A DNA stretch of 64,000 nucleotides from Beaufortia kweichowensis (lineage: Eukaryota; Chordata; Actinopteri; Cypriniformes; Gastromyzontidae). The translations under genes were made by a program, and so were the position numbers. The stretch covers positions 14,487,795-14,551,794 of the forward strand of contig CM032795.1 in assembly GCA_019155185.1 (NCBI GenBank), in the 5' to 3' direction. The notes under the pieces were generated by a model that was given only the letters and a program-made list of their open reading frames with translations, did no database searches and had not been told where the DNA came from. Each line of letters begins with the position of its first letter. Position 1 is the stretch's first letter. Below are positions 38,355-52,506 of this stretch, piece after piece.

Positions 38355-41100
38355 AAATTCCATATGTGTAAACATGTATAATAACAGTCAATGTTTTGTG
38401 ATCCTGTTGAACACACTGGGAATGCAACTCCATACTTTACTGTTTTTGACAACTTGTTTTATTATTAACAGCTTAAAAATTCTGCACACAAATCTTTCAT
38501 TGTCCAAAGTGATGCAGTTAGATTTTAATTCATTTAGATTTTTCAATTTTTAATTAAAAAAAGAACATCTCATTTCTAAAATTACAGTTTTAAATATGAC
38601 CTTTTTATCTTAATACATAGAAAGAGTTTTCTTTTGAAAGCCTGTTTCCCTAATTTATTTAAATATTTATAATTTAATGTAATGTTGTTTATATGCTCTT
38701 TGGCAGTCTGTCAAAAAAACATTAAGTAATTTTTAAAAATGGATTTTAAAAATTAAAAAGAAAAGCAGTAAATAGCAGTAAACCTAAAAATATTATTATT
38801 ATAAAGATTTAATTTTACTGCATTACATTGGACAATCTCCTTTTATTGTGTGATTCCCTATCATTGTCTTCTTCGTAACTTGGCCTTAACTATAGCAAAC
38901 TGCCCCTTCCAAGTGTAAACCCATAAGTTGTGACTATCTAAGGATAGTTCCTTAAAATGTGAAAAACTGTGTTACTACTTCCACATGTGAGGTTCACAGA
39001 AACAAAACGGATAACTGTCAAGTATGTATACCCCTGAACCTGCCTGGCACAAAATAACAGTGAAAACCTGTTAATAGATTGCTGTGCATCGAAAGGGATC
39101 TAATAAGCTTTAGTGTGTTGTTTTGAATGAGTGTAAATGTGAGGAGTAAAGCAGTTATCGTTTGTTCTTTACCCCTCTTTTTTTGCTGTATGTATAATGC
39201 TGCTAAATTTTGTAAACTGTGCCTCTTGCCCAGCTCTCAGAAACCACTCCTCAATTTGATCTAAAGAGCTGTACGTTACACTTAACATTTTCTCTTGATT
39301 ACGACATTGGAAGAAATGTCAAATGGGTCACGTTTTAATAGAGTGGAAGGAAGGTGATATTTTCATAGCCTTTCCCATTTTATTACTGTTAGAGAATTTT
39401 TCTCCATAACTCAATGCCATAGTTGTATGTGCCTAACAGTCTCCCAACAAAGTTTATGAATATCTTGTGATTATGGCATGAGCCTTGACTGAAGATGAAG
39501 TTGCAACTGTGGAATATGTAGCATTTGTTTTGTACTGTGGTTTCAAAGATCCCGTATCTTGCTTATGACTTTTGTGAGTTGCTTCCTTTGTGTGATATTG
39601 CACCTGGCAATCAGTCAATGTTGAAGCTGCTCCATTCCAACAAGATTTTTCAAAGTATAGGGAACATAATTTTTTAATATGCTTTGTGCAATACGGTTTT
39701 GGATGATTCACTTGTTCCAAAACCAGATAATGTGAAACAAGCCCTTTTATACTGCAGTGGACAATGAGCTAAATGGTTGTAGGTAACGAAATGGGGGATC
39801 AAGGAAATAAGCTAAAAAAAACATGTGCCCTCTGTGTGTAAACAGCAAAAGAAGTCACATTGCCTTCACTGCTACAACAATAGGGTGCAATATCATTCTC
39901 TGATGTCATTTCTCTTGAGACCGTCTCGCTCATCTCACGCTCAAACTCGGTTACTTCATAGTCTGAGAGTTTGTAGTGACGCATTCACCATAAGACAATA
40001 TTGGCTGCCTGTCCCAGATTGCTCTGTGTGCTACTTGCATGTTTTCCCTGTGTAGATGAAATATGGGGAAAATGAATATAGCATGGAATCATTCGTTTGT
40101 TGAATGTTGTTTCAGATATGTGCAACTACCATTTTGTATACAGTATTCAATCTTTGGTGTTCAATTGTTTGAGCAGAGAGAAAAGTGGTATTTCAGTGGT
40201 CATAATGCTTTTTCATATTCTGTATTGATGACAGTTACCTAAAAGTGTCAATTTGTACATTTGTAATATCAATGTGAGTGTGAGTAGTTATTTGACTTGA
40301 GCGTTGTGGTGTTCGCTTTTGTGACAATGTCTTGGTATATACACTCTATAGTCTTATTTTTAAAGCCTAGCTTTGGTTGTATCTTGTGCCTTTGGATATT
40401 GGATCTGTATTGTATTTTAATTGGCAAAAAACATGCATTGATATAAATTCATAATGTTTTGTAGACAGAATGCTGGTAGACTTCAAATGTAGCTTGAAAC
40501 AAAAAATATTTTTGAAGTGCTTTTCGACACATGGTTTAAACTGTATGTTGTGTTTATTTTCATACAGATAAATGTATTTGTTGTTTTGTATTTCTTCGGT
40601 GGTTCTTATCATCAGTTTCTGTGCCAATTCAGATTTATTGAATGATGTTTTGTAAAAACAGTAGATTTAAAGTAAATTGTTACAGCTTAACATTCCAAGT
40701 TGCTTTGGTTTGTCAGTTTTATTGCGAAATGGTCATTCTGTTATTCCATGCACAGATCGTTTGCCACGTACTGTACTGTATGTGCCGACGATCCTCTGCC
40801 AAATATATACAACTCAAATAGAAAAATACTTCAGACGACACACTAAATGATCTTGACACATCAGCAACATGACACAGCAGCAATATTTTTGTGACAGAGA
40901 GGGGTTTCTATAGTCCAGAACAAGCTCTGGTGTATAATAAGAAGAACATTTTGGCAGGCATGACCACAAACACACGCTGATAGAAACAATGCGAGGGCAT
41001 TATTTTTGCTTTGGCCTGCCAGATGAAGTTTATGTGCATAGCGCAGTATTTGCAGACTCCAAGCACCTGCTTGTGATTTGGTGTCCTTTGGCTCTGTGAC
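38355..41100 (+). other. zbtb44: 3' flank and probable 3'UTR of zbtb44
   Basis: Long AT-rich non-coding sequence follows the zbtb44 stop codon. As remembered, the human gene also has a long 3'UTR. I could not pick a convincing canonical polyadenylation signal in this part, so the end is not defined. The open frames present are short and lack family resemblance. Confidence 0.35.
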
Positions 41101-44100
41101 CCACATCAGTCCTGGAGGGAAGAAGAGGGGAGGTTTAAAAAATTAGGTCATTCTATCAAAACTAATCATGTCTGATAACATGCAACAAGTAAAAGGATTT
41201 TACTGATCCACTGTCTGTAATTAGCTCAGAACTTGAGTGACCTTATCTTAAGTAATGCTTATGATGGTATCTTCTCCAAATTACTGTTTAAGAGATCAGT
41301 GTCTGTGTTGGGCATAAATATAAATGCATATCTTGTGCTAAAAATATGATCATCTTGTATTTGCCAAACTTAGATACGTTTTTGTGGCAATGGATTGAAT
41401 GTTGTTTAAGATAGTCTCACAAGCCATACAGTATTATTAATATCAAATCACAAGCATATTAAAAAAACATGCACTATATTTACATATAGACATTGGGAAA
41501 TTGAAGGTCGTTAAATACATCCGCCCGCTACAAGCTGATATTTCAAAAAGTTTTTTCTCTATTTTTATCCAATTATGGCTTACACGTGTCAGCTACCCAC
41601 AAAATTGTTTTTCTGGACCTCAGCGTTGTCTTAAAGGAGCAAAACTGCAGCTACACCAGATGTTAAAACGTCCACTATGAGTGGATTTATCTTAAGCAGA
41701 ACTAATTGAGTCTTAAAGGGGCTGTAAAAGTTTTCAGCCAGTTTGTTCATTTTAACCACACTCTTCAAAATCCCACTCTGGCGTTTTGAGCAGGGTATTA
41801 AAAATCATTTAAAGTTTTTAGGTTTAATATAATGACATTTATGGATTAAAGAGGTCACAGATTAGGTAGTCTGGAATGTGACAGTTTATGTAATGCTGAT
41901 CAGTGATCACACATGGAGAGCTGAAAGTGGAAAGTCTTTTAATAAGTTTTTTTGTTCTAGTCACAGCTATTTCATAAAATGCCTTCTTGTTGACGAACAC
42001 CTTGATCAGTTTTACGTTACGTTAGACGTAAAGCTAGCAGAAACATGTAAGAACATTTCTAGGCCCAGTAAACAAAGCAGACCCACAGGGACATATGCAA
42101 ACAGTTCTCCTGAACACTGCTGAAAGATTGTTTTCTGTTTATTCGCTTATTGCTCACACATTCAGCACTTGCTTTATCTCCAGATGCGACAGAGCTTGTC
42201 GAACTGTAACATTGTTTCAATTATGACATTCCCTACTATCATTTAAATAAACTGACTGTAGTGTAGAGCGCAAGCTCATCAACATTCATCACATACTATA
42301 TACATATGTCCAAATATAGCATTATTCATTTATTTTCTGTTGATGTTCCATCTTAACATCTGGCTGTGATGTGATTTCATATTGTAGATTTGTCAAATAC
42401 CACTGTTTCTCTAAATACTACCATGCACGATTACTCTGTGAGTTATGAACAGTGCTTCATAATCAGGACTTTGATGCCTCTACAACTTTGATTTACCTTT
42501 GGCTTGTTTGGATTTTTGTTTTATCCTTTGGTTGAAATTTTGGAGGTGGTATAAATTTATTACAAATAAATTGTCTCTAATGGGAGTCTGTCTATGAACA
42601 AGAATATTGATTGAGCTTAATGTCTGACACAGTTTAGTCTATAATCATATCTCTGTCTTTGAAGGTGATGCTGCCAGCATGCACCTGTGTGGGATTAAAC
42701 CTTGCATAGTTACTGTGGATCGTCAAAGCAACAAGCAGGTGTGGATCAGGCAGTACGTCTGACGAAAAAAATCATCCAAAATAAGTCGTTTTTGTACTGG
42801 TGTTGGTGAATACACACACACACACGTTGTAAGCATTTTTCCATATTGACAGTCAATTCTTCCACAGGCATGTAGAGGGAGAACAAGAGGGTCTCATTGT
42901 CAAGTCATATGAAAGGTCAGCACTCGAAGTGGCAGTCCCGGATAATGTGCATTGTTTTTGGCACCACAAAACTTTCCTTAATATAGTCAATCATCCCATT
43001 TTCTATTGTGACCTGTCTTTGTTTATCCTGCAGGACGATGTAATTCTTTGGAAATTGGTGATGTCATCCATACTGTAACGCTGAGCATGTAATGGTTTCA
43101 TAGCTCACATCCCAGAACAATACTCAAGACATTGATAACAACTATATTCACTAGATCCAGCTGAAGGTCTGATGCACATCATCGTTCCTCAGGTAATACA
43201 GACATTGCAGTAGCTATCGCCAACTTTCCAACACTGACACTAGTAAAGTCTAGTGTCCAACGTATAACAATGTAGTGACCAGTCCCTGCTGTCTCCTGTC
43301 ACGGCTGTAGACCAGTGGAATTAATGAACTGTGGTCAAGCAATTTCGTTTTTGGGGTTTGTCCAATGCTAGAGCATTTGGGAGTTGTGTTGCTCCAAGCA
43401 GTCGGTGTGCACCACCAAATCTCCCTGCACTCCTTGTCTCCAACAGCAAAGCTGTGTCAAAACTTAGAAAGGAAGAGGCTTTGTGGATTTAAACTCATGG
43501 TATTTTTAAAATAAACACACTTGATGATGTCATAGGTACAAAACTACACACAGATACTTGGGTAGATGAGTCATATGACTAACATGACAAAACAAAAGCA
43601 TAAACATTCATTAGGATCTAACAGTTTAATGAAAAATGTAAATAGTAAAAACCACATGAATCACAGCACACCTAAAATAAAAAGTAGTTTTTAAAAAGTC
43701 AGGCTAAGTTTTTTCAGTCTGTCACAATGAAGTCTGCAGCTATAAAGTCTAAGCTATAGCTGCAGCTATAAAAAAAATGAATTTATAAACTCATTTTCTA
43801 CTTCTAGGTTTTCTGTATTATGTTTTGCTGCTGTGTCAATACTTAAATCAGTTATTCCCACGTCATCTACTATTAGGCTACAAATGAGCTGAAGTTGACC
43901 AGAATATCTGCTTCTGCAAGACAACAACCCCTATTTGTTTGTAAGATAAACTCTCCAGGTTAGTGGGAACTCTTAAAACCACCCATTTTGTTCTCTACAA
44001 ACCAGCCAAGAAATACTGTTTTCAGAATGATTTGAGAAATTAAATGAAATTTATGATACCAGTGTTGTCAGATTTTATTGCTGTTTTGACACGTTATTAA

Positions 44101-45544
44101 AACATAATCTTGACACACTGTTTTGGTCTTGCCTCATTTAAGCAAACAGAAACTGCACTGTATGCTTAAATAGAGAATAGTTGCACTAGATTGAACTGAA
44201 CTGCCTTAAAGGGAATTTATTTGCTGTGTTTGGTCTACTGCTTGGGAATTATTCAATAATTATTCATTTACTCCCCACTGTTATTACATATACTGTACAG
44301 TGATGGTATACAAATAATACAAATTCTTCACTCAAATCAAACTAAAATGACTTTTAATAGAATTTTACAGATCACAGGATGAACTCCCAACACTGACAAG
44401 AGTGTAAGCAAGAGTACTTGAGAAATTTATGGGTTTTTTATGATCTGCAATTAAAGCATGTTAAGTCTTACAGTACAATGCAGACATGTATATCCCGTGT
44501 CTGGACATCAAGTTAACTACAGATAAATAGAACTAATGTATCAGTTATAAAAGAAGATTTATTAACAGTGGGAAGGTTGTAAAAATATCTTTCTGCACTT
44601 TTTCACTTTTAATTTCTTTTGATTCTTTTAATATTTTCTTTTAATATCCACACAATTTCCACCCTAATATTTAAAACAGCATATTAAAGTGCAGTATAGA
44701 ATGCTTTCTGTCATTTTATACTGTCAAAGTTCCCTGTTTTTCCTGACATCAGCACTGACTTCTGCAACTTCTGCTATTTTTATGGCTCAAATCAGAAAGT
44801 GGAGAGGATGTTGCTCTGTGCAATGTTGTACGCTTATTGCAAGACTGAATACAAGTTCAAGCATGCTTTGTTTGTGCTTCATTCAAGTCAAGTACAATAC
44901 TGACCACTGAAATGTTGGGGAAAGAACTTTTTCTAACAATTAAACGTTCAAGTAGAATGTGTGTTACTATATTATAAAATATTAAATATTGCACAGTGCA
45001 ATCCTGCATTTCTGTTCATATAATATGTGTGTGCGTCTGTAAAGGTTGCTGGTTAAACCCACACTGTCAAGGAGAATAATACAGCTCTCTTGAGATCTGT
45101 GCCATGTACAACAAATCAAACTTCAAGACCAGGCAGGCTGCAGTATTTCAATATGCCAAGAAGTTGATATAACTACTCAAGTGCAACCAGAGACGACCTT
45201 AGAATGAATGGGGTGTTATACCATCAGATTGTGTAATGAAAGGTATAGGTGATCATACTGCATATGGCAGAGTAGACTCTTTTTATACAAGTGTAGTCAC
45301 TTTTCTTGCTCTAAAAGCAGCAGCAAATATCAGTCACATTAGGTGACAATGCTTTTGTGTTTTTCCCCCTTTTATATGATTTAAAGTTCCAAGATTCCAA
45401 GGAACTGGTATACAGAGATAATGATACATTGACTCATTTTTCATTCTGTGTTCAAGAATGTTTTTGCCTCAACAGAACAGTTTCTTGGCACATCTCTGAA
45501 CTGTAATATACACTCGGATATACTGTCATCTGATGTTTGGTGCC

Positions 45545-45558
45545 GTTGCCTAGGAAAC
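45545..45558. promoter_or_regulatory. X-box-like (RFX) palindrome
   Basis: GTTGCCTAGGAAAC is a near match to the RFX X-box (GTNRCC spacer RGYAAC; one mismatch in the second half). Such sites drive many cilia genes. A donor-like GAAG|GTAAAG follows at about 45633, which would end an exon of some 70-80 nt. No coding exon downstream could be assigned, so a promoter here is only a possibility. Confidence 0.25.
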
Positions 45559-48016
45559 GTCCACGTAGCTCTGCTTTGAAGCAAGTGGAAAGAGTTGGAA
45601 GCAGGACTTCATCTCTTTCGTGTCACTGAAGGTAAAGAGCTCAGCTTTTCTTTTGCACCTTCTATCTTTGCAAACACATCTGATTTTGTCTTATAGAAAT
45701 ATACTTTGATAAACTTGTGCCAGATATGTAAGAGCTGTCTTATTGTCAAGTTTATTGATACATATTGAATATTTATACAAACGTACAATTCCATTTGGTG
45801 ACATTAAAATATGAATGAAAAATGAAATACTTCACCTTTAAATGATTTAAATGTTTATTTATTTCCTGTTATTTCCTGAGAATGTGCTCAGTTTTTTTTC
45901 ATTGCACTTTTCCATTGCATGTTGGAAAACAGATGGAAAACTCAAGCTAACGCAAATGACAAAAAGTTTCAAACATAACACGATAAGAATGATTTTTTCC
46001 ACAAGGGCAGAACGTCAGCAGATTTAGAAAACAAAAACAACAACTTGGGTGTCCGTGAGACATTAGCACAGAAAGAAAGTGTAAAAATATATTTTAAATT
46101 CGTATATTTTGTCCCTTACAGATTTTTATTTATTTATTTAGTTTGTTGAAAGTTAAATGCACACTTTTCTTACACTAAACTACATGCTGTTTGATCATGT
46201 CTTATAATTTGGGCATGCAATAATAAAGCGCATAATGACAGTTTCTGATGGTTTCTTTTTCCATGCTCAATATGACTGCTAAACAAACGAGGAGACAAGT
46301 TCATTTTTGTAGCTTTTTTCCAAATGTTTGAAATGGCTGATATACCTTAAGTATAAATCATAATGCATATCACTCTGTATATCTACAGTCTACCTGACCT
46401 CACATTTAGCAAAGGTCAAGTTTTTCAACGAGATACAAAATTCTATTTTCTATAATCTATTAGCATTAGAACATTTTATAATATTACATTTAATAATTCT
46501 ATCTATTATTCTATCTAAGGCTAATAAATATTCTTAAAACTCAGCAAATGTCATAAATTAAAATATGAAATAAATTACTGTGTAGAACAGCTGTCACTAT
46601 GCCTTTGTAAGTCCATCATCTGCTGAGTCACTTTGAAAAGAACAGATATTTGACTAGTCTTTGTGATCCAGCAGGTTTGACGCAAACCGGGAAACTCTTT
46701 TCCCTTCCAAGGATATGTTTGTTACCATGGCAGCCAAATGCTGCTCTAAGACAGCTGTGAAGCATTCCTCATCGTTCCTCCTCATCATGAGGAAACAAAC
46801 AACCGCTCTTTGACATTTCTCTCCAATGGGACATGCCCCACCAAACAAAAAAAATGCCATTCAATAAACTAAACCACATAGTGGTAAACGTTTGGTGGTA
46901 AATCTAAAGTTCATGAATGACTACACTAACAAATCATCCATCAGACATCTTTCCGCTGTTGCCCTGTGATAACCATCACTGGCCCAAATTGTGTTGGGCT
47001 AACCCCAACAGCGTCACGACAGGAAGTGAATCAGTCTGCCCCTCAAAAATAGAGGAGAGAAACAGTGTCCAGCCAAGTGTGGTCCTTCCCATCATAAATA
47101 AGAAAAACGTTTAAGGAGAAAGAAAAGCCTCACCAAAGCCATCAGGAGGAGCTATTGATGACACTAGCATGTGTTCACTTCCTTCCCAGTTACCTAAAGC
47201 CACTGTGATTGCTTTCACAGACAGCACAACCCAAGTTTAGTCCACCCACCAACTGTCTGATCTTTATTTAAGAATAAACTGTGGGAGGAACCCCTTACTT
47301 TACACCCGTCATGGTATAGTACAATGATGTAGAATAGAAGTTTATTACTGTTGTGAATGACAGAATGAAGTCAGTTTGTTACAACTAAAAGTTGCATTTC
47401 CATATTTCCATTTTTTTAATGTTTTTTCTCTAAATACAAATTTTGATTATTATCTGACTGTCAGATGATGAAGAACTTTACAGCAAATGCAATTCTGTGC
47501 ATGCTTTGAATCAGAATGATAAATCTTGATATAAAAGCAAGAGGAAAGAGAAGAAATAAACAAACAAGATACACACTGTAAAGATTATGAGGATGAAAAG
47601 TGTCGCTACTGAATCGAATACACACACACAGACACGTTTATGGACGTTGGGCAATGTTCTTCTTAAGAAGTTCACATCTGGACACCAATCCTCCCTTACC
47701 CACACTTCCAGGCACTCCAGACAGACTGGACTGAACTGTATCAAGAACAGAGAGTTCAGACTGCCTCATTCGGCCACAATATTATCTCTCACACACTTGC
47801 AAGTAAACTGTTGCAGATCTTAATTTCCCAACTAACAATAAACTAGATAAAACAGGGTCATAGCAAGATAAACAACCGTGCGAGCGGAATAACAAGAGGA
47901 GAGCGATGAAATAGAAGAAGATTGTTGTTTGGGACTCGTAAAGCATAAACTCATGACGTATGAGAACGATGACATACATGAACTCTGTGTGGGCCTAAAA
48001 CTTAGGATATAAAGGA

Positions 48017-48125
48017 TTAAAGGGACAGTTCACCCAAAATAAAAATGTTGTTTTTACCCTCATGTCACCCACCTGTATATTTCAGAATATAAAGACATTT
48101 TTACCATTTCTTACTATGGTAAGTA
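48017..48125. mobile_element. Truncated MITE-like element (TTAAAGGGACAGTTCACCC end)
   Basis: The segment begins TTAAAGGGACAGTTCACCC and continues with an AAAATAAAAATG run and CCCTCATGTCACCCACCTGT, the typical left arm of a family recalled as abundant in cyprinid genomes. The matching right arm is not found nearby, so the copy is truncated. A complete copy is at 59115-59376. Confidence 0.6.
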
Positions 48126-51100
48126 AAGTGTTGAAATAGATGCCTTAGACATCTGTTTCAGACATCCTTCAGAGTGACCATTTAGAGATTGCAAGTAAAG
48201 ATGGTAGGATCATCAAGTGTTCTTAACATCTAGGCTGTGTCATGCAAGTTTATATCCAACTTGCTCTGAGGAACGACAGGAATGTTGTTAACCTCTAAAC
48301 TGTAAGTACTTGGTTGGCAAAGATAATTGCATCATAAAACCCCGTCATTAATTTTTGCTTGTTTTTAGCGGGCAAAACACATTATATGAGCCACCAGGGA
48401 TGAGACATCAATCTGTGCCATATTGTTATGAAAAACTCTTTGAATGAAAATGATCCAATGAAATAAAACTGAACCATAAGCAGAACACTATGGGAAAAGA
48501 AAACAAAACAAAAGCTTGCACAGTTGGGATTAATTAAGTTATGATTATATTCATGGCACTCCTTATATAGTCCATATGGTAGTACTATCTGAACACTGTC
48601 TGTAGTCTAAATATCCATAATTTAAGTGGATTATATTGTCAACACAACTGTCAAAGGAGAATTTCTTACGATGTAGCCGTAGTTGAGCTGGAGATGCAGA
48701 TGATTGAAGAAACACTGCCTCCTTGCGGCAATATAGAGAGTTACAGTTTACCCATTACAATATAATTCCCCTAACAACGGAAGTCTTGAGTCAGAACTTT
48801 GAAGACAATAATTATTATAAAAAACATTACAACACATAGAAACACATAACAAAGCCAAACAAAACCTGTCCACCTGAGATTTCACCTGCTGGGTGGAGAG
48901 GCCCTGAAGCAACTGAAGGATTTTAATACTGACTTCATCCCGTTCCAGTGCTCAGGTGAGGTCACTCATAACAAAAACACCTGCAGCAAAAACATCTGTC
49001 CTGGATAAACACAAGCCCTTGTCTAACCTTAAGTACAATGCCAATGTCTTTGTTTTGGTTTTTCTGCTGTGTTAAGGATCTTGTCAGTATGCTGAATGCC
49101 CTCAGGGTATCTCAGATCTTTAGAAACAGAAAAACAATGTCATACATCATAGGAAAACATATGTTGTCTGCAGAAAGTACATGAGGTAATAAATGATGAG
49201 CAATATAAATCCATCACCTTCATAAATATGACTGCTGTCACAATAATACCCAACAGCTCAAGTTATAAATTATTATTATAATTTCACTTCCAGCTAACAG
49301 GAAACATTTTCAGAACTTTGCCTAATGTTCTCTAAAGGTTCTCTAAAGATTCTCAAAGTTACCAAAAACATTTATGCAGTAATGGAAAGTTATGTTTTAT
49401 TTATAAAAATGTTTTAAAAAAAAAACATTACAAAAACATTGGTATAAAAATGTTATTTTTACATTGTTAGTGGAACATAAAAAAACTGAAATAAAAATTT
49501 CATAACATAATTAGAATATCAGCAAAATGTTTTTGGTAGCTGGGCTGTTGTTGGGGTAAAGTAAGAAGGCAAGACACTGTTATCTATATAGTGAAAAATA
49601 ATCTATGCAGTTGTGACAGGCTAAAAAAAACCAGGCTAAAGTCTCAAAATCAAATTAGATAACAAGCATCAAAGTTTGATTTTATCTATAAATATCACTA
49701 CAATATTAATCTTTGACATGTCATTATTCACTCAATATTAAACATATCGAGGTTATATTTTCACAGAATGTTCTTTGCATTATGTAGGATAATTTTATGT
49801 ACAAAACAGTAAATCACAAAAACTTTTTTACAGGCATGTCATTCTGATGTCATTTGACTGAAGTAAAGTAACTTTGTTATTATAACTTTTTTGTTATTAT
49901 TATATTATAACTTTTTGATGTTTCAAACAGAGATGGGACAAAGACGCTAATGTTACAGATTGCAAGCTTTAACACTTTCACAAAGTAAAACTTTTATAAA
50001 ATCTTTTTAGTACTTCAGTATTGGTTTTATCAATACAGTAATATAGCTCATCTAATTGCTATTCTATAACAGACGTTCTATATCATTGGGTTAACGACAG
50101 CAGAATCTTTATTAGACAGACTTTCTACTTAGATGTTAATTCCAGAGCTGTCTGATGTACGTTACTTGACCTCATTGACACAGGATTTCTAATCTCATAA
50201 GCGCTACAGATTCAGAGGAAATAATGAATGTATCATTGACAGCAGTGCTCTGACAGAGAATGGAGCGTGGCCAAACCAGGATGGATTTCCACGGCGGCCT
50301 CTTTGCTGTCCAAGACAAACACAGGTCCCACTGTAGCCGAGGTGTCAGACTCAACGTGTACAGTGCTTCTCTGAAGCTTCAGACACTAGAGCTCTTTCAC
50401 ACTGACACAGGAAAAGGGATGGCACAGACATCGACACAGATCATGCCAGATTTAGATCCTATTATTCACAAGTTTTAATTAAGAAGTTGTTGATCTTGAA
50501 GCTTCAGTCGGGCATAAGTACATACAGTGGTTCTTTGTAAAGATTAGCAGTAGGGATTTATCTTCTCCATATAATTAAAAAAAGATAGATAGGAGGATTG
50601 TTGCCGTATCAAATACTGATTGTTATATGAACCGATATCCGGATGTTTTTTAATCCAGCAGGCTCATTATCACAATGATACTACATGAAAGGAGGCAAAA
50701 AATGATAGATGAAAAAAGTGAAAATGCTCTTTGATCATTTTTCTGCATATCTTGCCACAATGTCTCTGGTATTTTTCTTTCAAAGAGTTTCCTTTTGAGG
50801 AGAGTGTTTGAAGGCAGAACTGGGCATCCTTGATAAGGCCGAGACTGAATCCTACATCACAGGCCAGTGTTCCTGATAAACAGTCAAATCTTTCATCAAA
50901 ATATAACTAAAACATCTGAAGATTGAGCCATCAAAGCTAACACATGTAGTGTCTGTTTCAGACCAAAGAGATGGACCTTTAGTTGTATGTTCAAATTAAA
51001 GAATAAAGAACACTGATCTTTTGGGTGGTTGACATTTAAGCATTGTTTATTAATAACAATAAAACTATACAGATTTAATGTTCAATCCATAGCCTAGTAG

Positions 51101-52506
51101 TAAATGTTTGAATAATATGATCCCATTTTCTCCTCGTGTATCTCATTAACACCAGACATTTCTGAGGCAATTTCCTAATTGAACATTGTCTTATTAGAGA
51201 TTCTCTGTTTTCTTATTAGTTTGTGAACATTCATAAAAATACACATTGTACGGTGTGACACACAAAACGCTTCTTCATATTGTAATGGTATATGTTAGGT
51301 TTTTAAGTATAATACTATACAAAAAAAGTTTGTATGGTGGCACTTGCTTTAAACTATTTCAAAGGTTACGCCTGAAAGGACCCTGTAGGTTTCCTGTATG
51401 CTCTGATAATCAAGTTAGAGGCTAAGATAACCTATCTGCTTCCTGACTTTAATTAGAATGGCTGAAAGCAGCGCTGCCTAAAGATTTACACACACAGCTC
51501 TATCAAAGGCCACTTTGTACTCGCTAAACAACAAAGAAAGGTATAGCCTCAAAGCCAAGAAGCAGACCTATTTTGCCCCAAGACTAATCCTATCATAAGG
51601 AATTCTCTTACAATATTATATTATTTTGGATTATATGTTTTTTAGGTAGATATCAAACAATACTTAAAACCTAATTAAATAGCTTTTTAAACTTTAGATT
51701 CGGAACAGTGTTTAATGATAAGTAATCTGTCCTGTTTTCTATATTGCAACACAGATAGGTAATGGACATCAAAGATAAACTGGCACATTGATGTATAACC
51801 CTTAAAAAAGGGTCATCTGGACGAGGAACTCTTAACTTAGTAAATTGTAGTTATGTTTCTGAGTTACATTACCATTAAACAAAGTAGACATGTGAGAACA
51901 GCTTAAAATATAAAATTGGTTCTTTTCACATCTGGACAATACGACATTTAAATAAATCTCAGCATTGACAGTAATGTGAATCATCAGCCTCTGGACTATT
52001 TGGCAAACAACACCAATGAAGTCATTCACCAATGAAGTCAACTCAGGGATCTTGATCACATTTCAGATTTATGACATGATTTCATTACGATGACATCTGT
52101 ACAGAAAAACAGACTTCCAGATTCCCTAGACGTGGATTCTTATGCTAGGTAAACTACTTAAGAAATTCATTATTACTCATAAACACTTCTGTAAATGTTT
52201 TTAAAACTGAACCAGGTATGTAAGTGAAACTTTTGTTGTTGTTGTTTTGTTTTTAACAAAAACGTTTTTCCGCACTGTTGCAAATAAGCCTGTGCTGGCT
52301 CGTCGGAGGTAATAACATTATGACATAAAGCATAAATATATCATAGGCTGGCGTTGGACACTTCTTGGCGACAACAGGCTCACATCTTTTAAGTGTGTAA
52401 AAACAGACTATAGACGTACAACAGGGAAGCAAACGAGACACATGAAGGTCAACACATTATAAGCTTATTGTCCTTGAAAACAGATTGAGGACAGCATGGG
52501 CTTTAA

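Larger units (their letters stand above)
41101..52506. other. Gene-poor interval between zbtb44 and timm8b
   Basis: No gene could be identified in these 11 kb. Most is AT-rich, with a truncated MITE-like copy at 48017-48125. Several islands look more complex and richer in GC than the surroundings, with long frames open on one or both strands: 42634-43470, 46654-46860, 48885-48957 and 50220-50445. An X-box-like palindrome lies at 45545. These may be decayed exons, non-coding RNA exons or conserved elements; none matches a family I can name. Confidence 0.4.
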
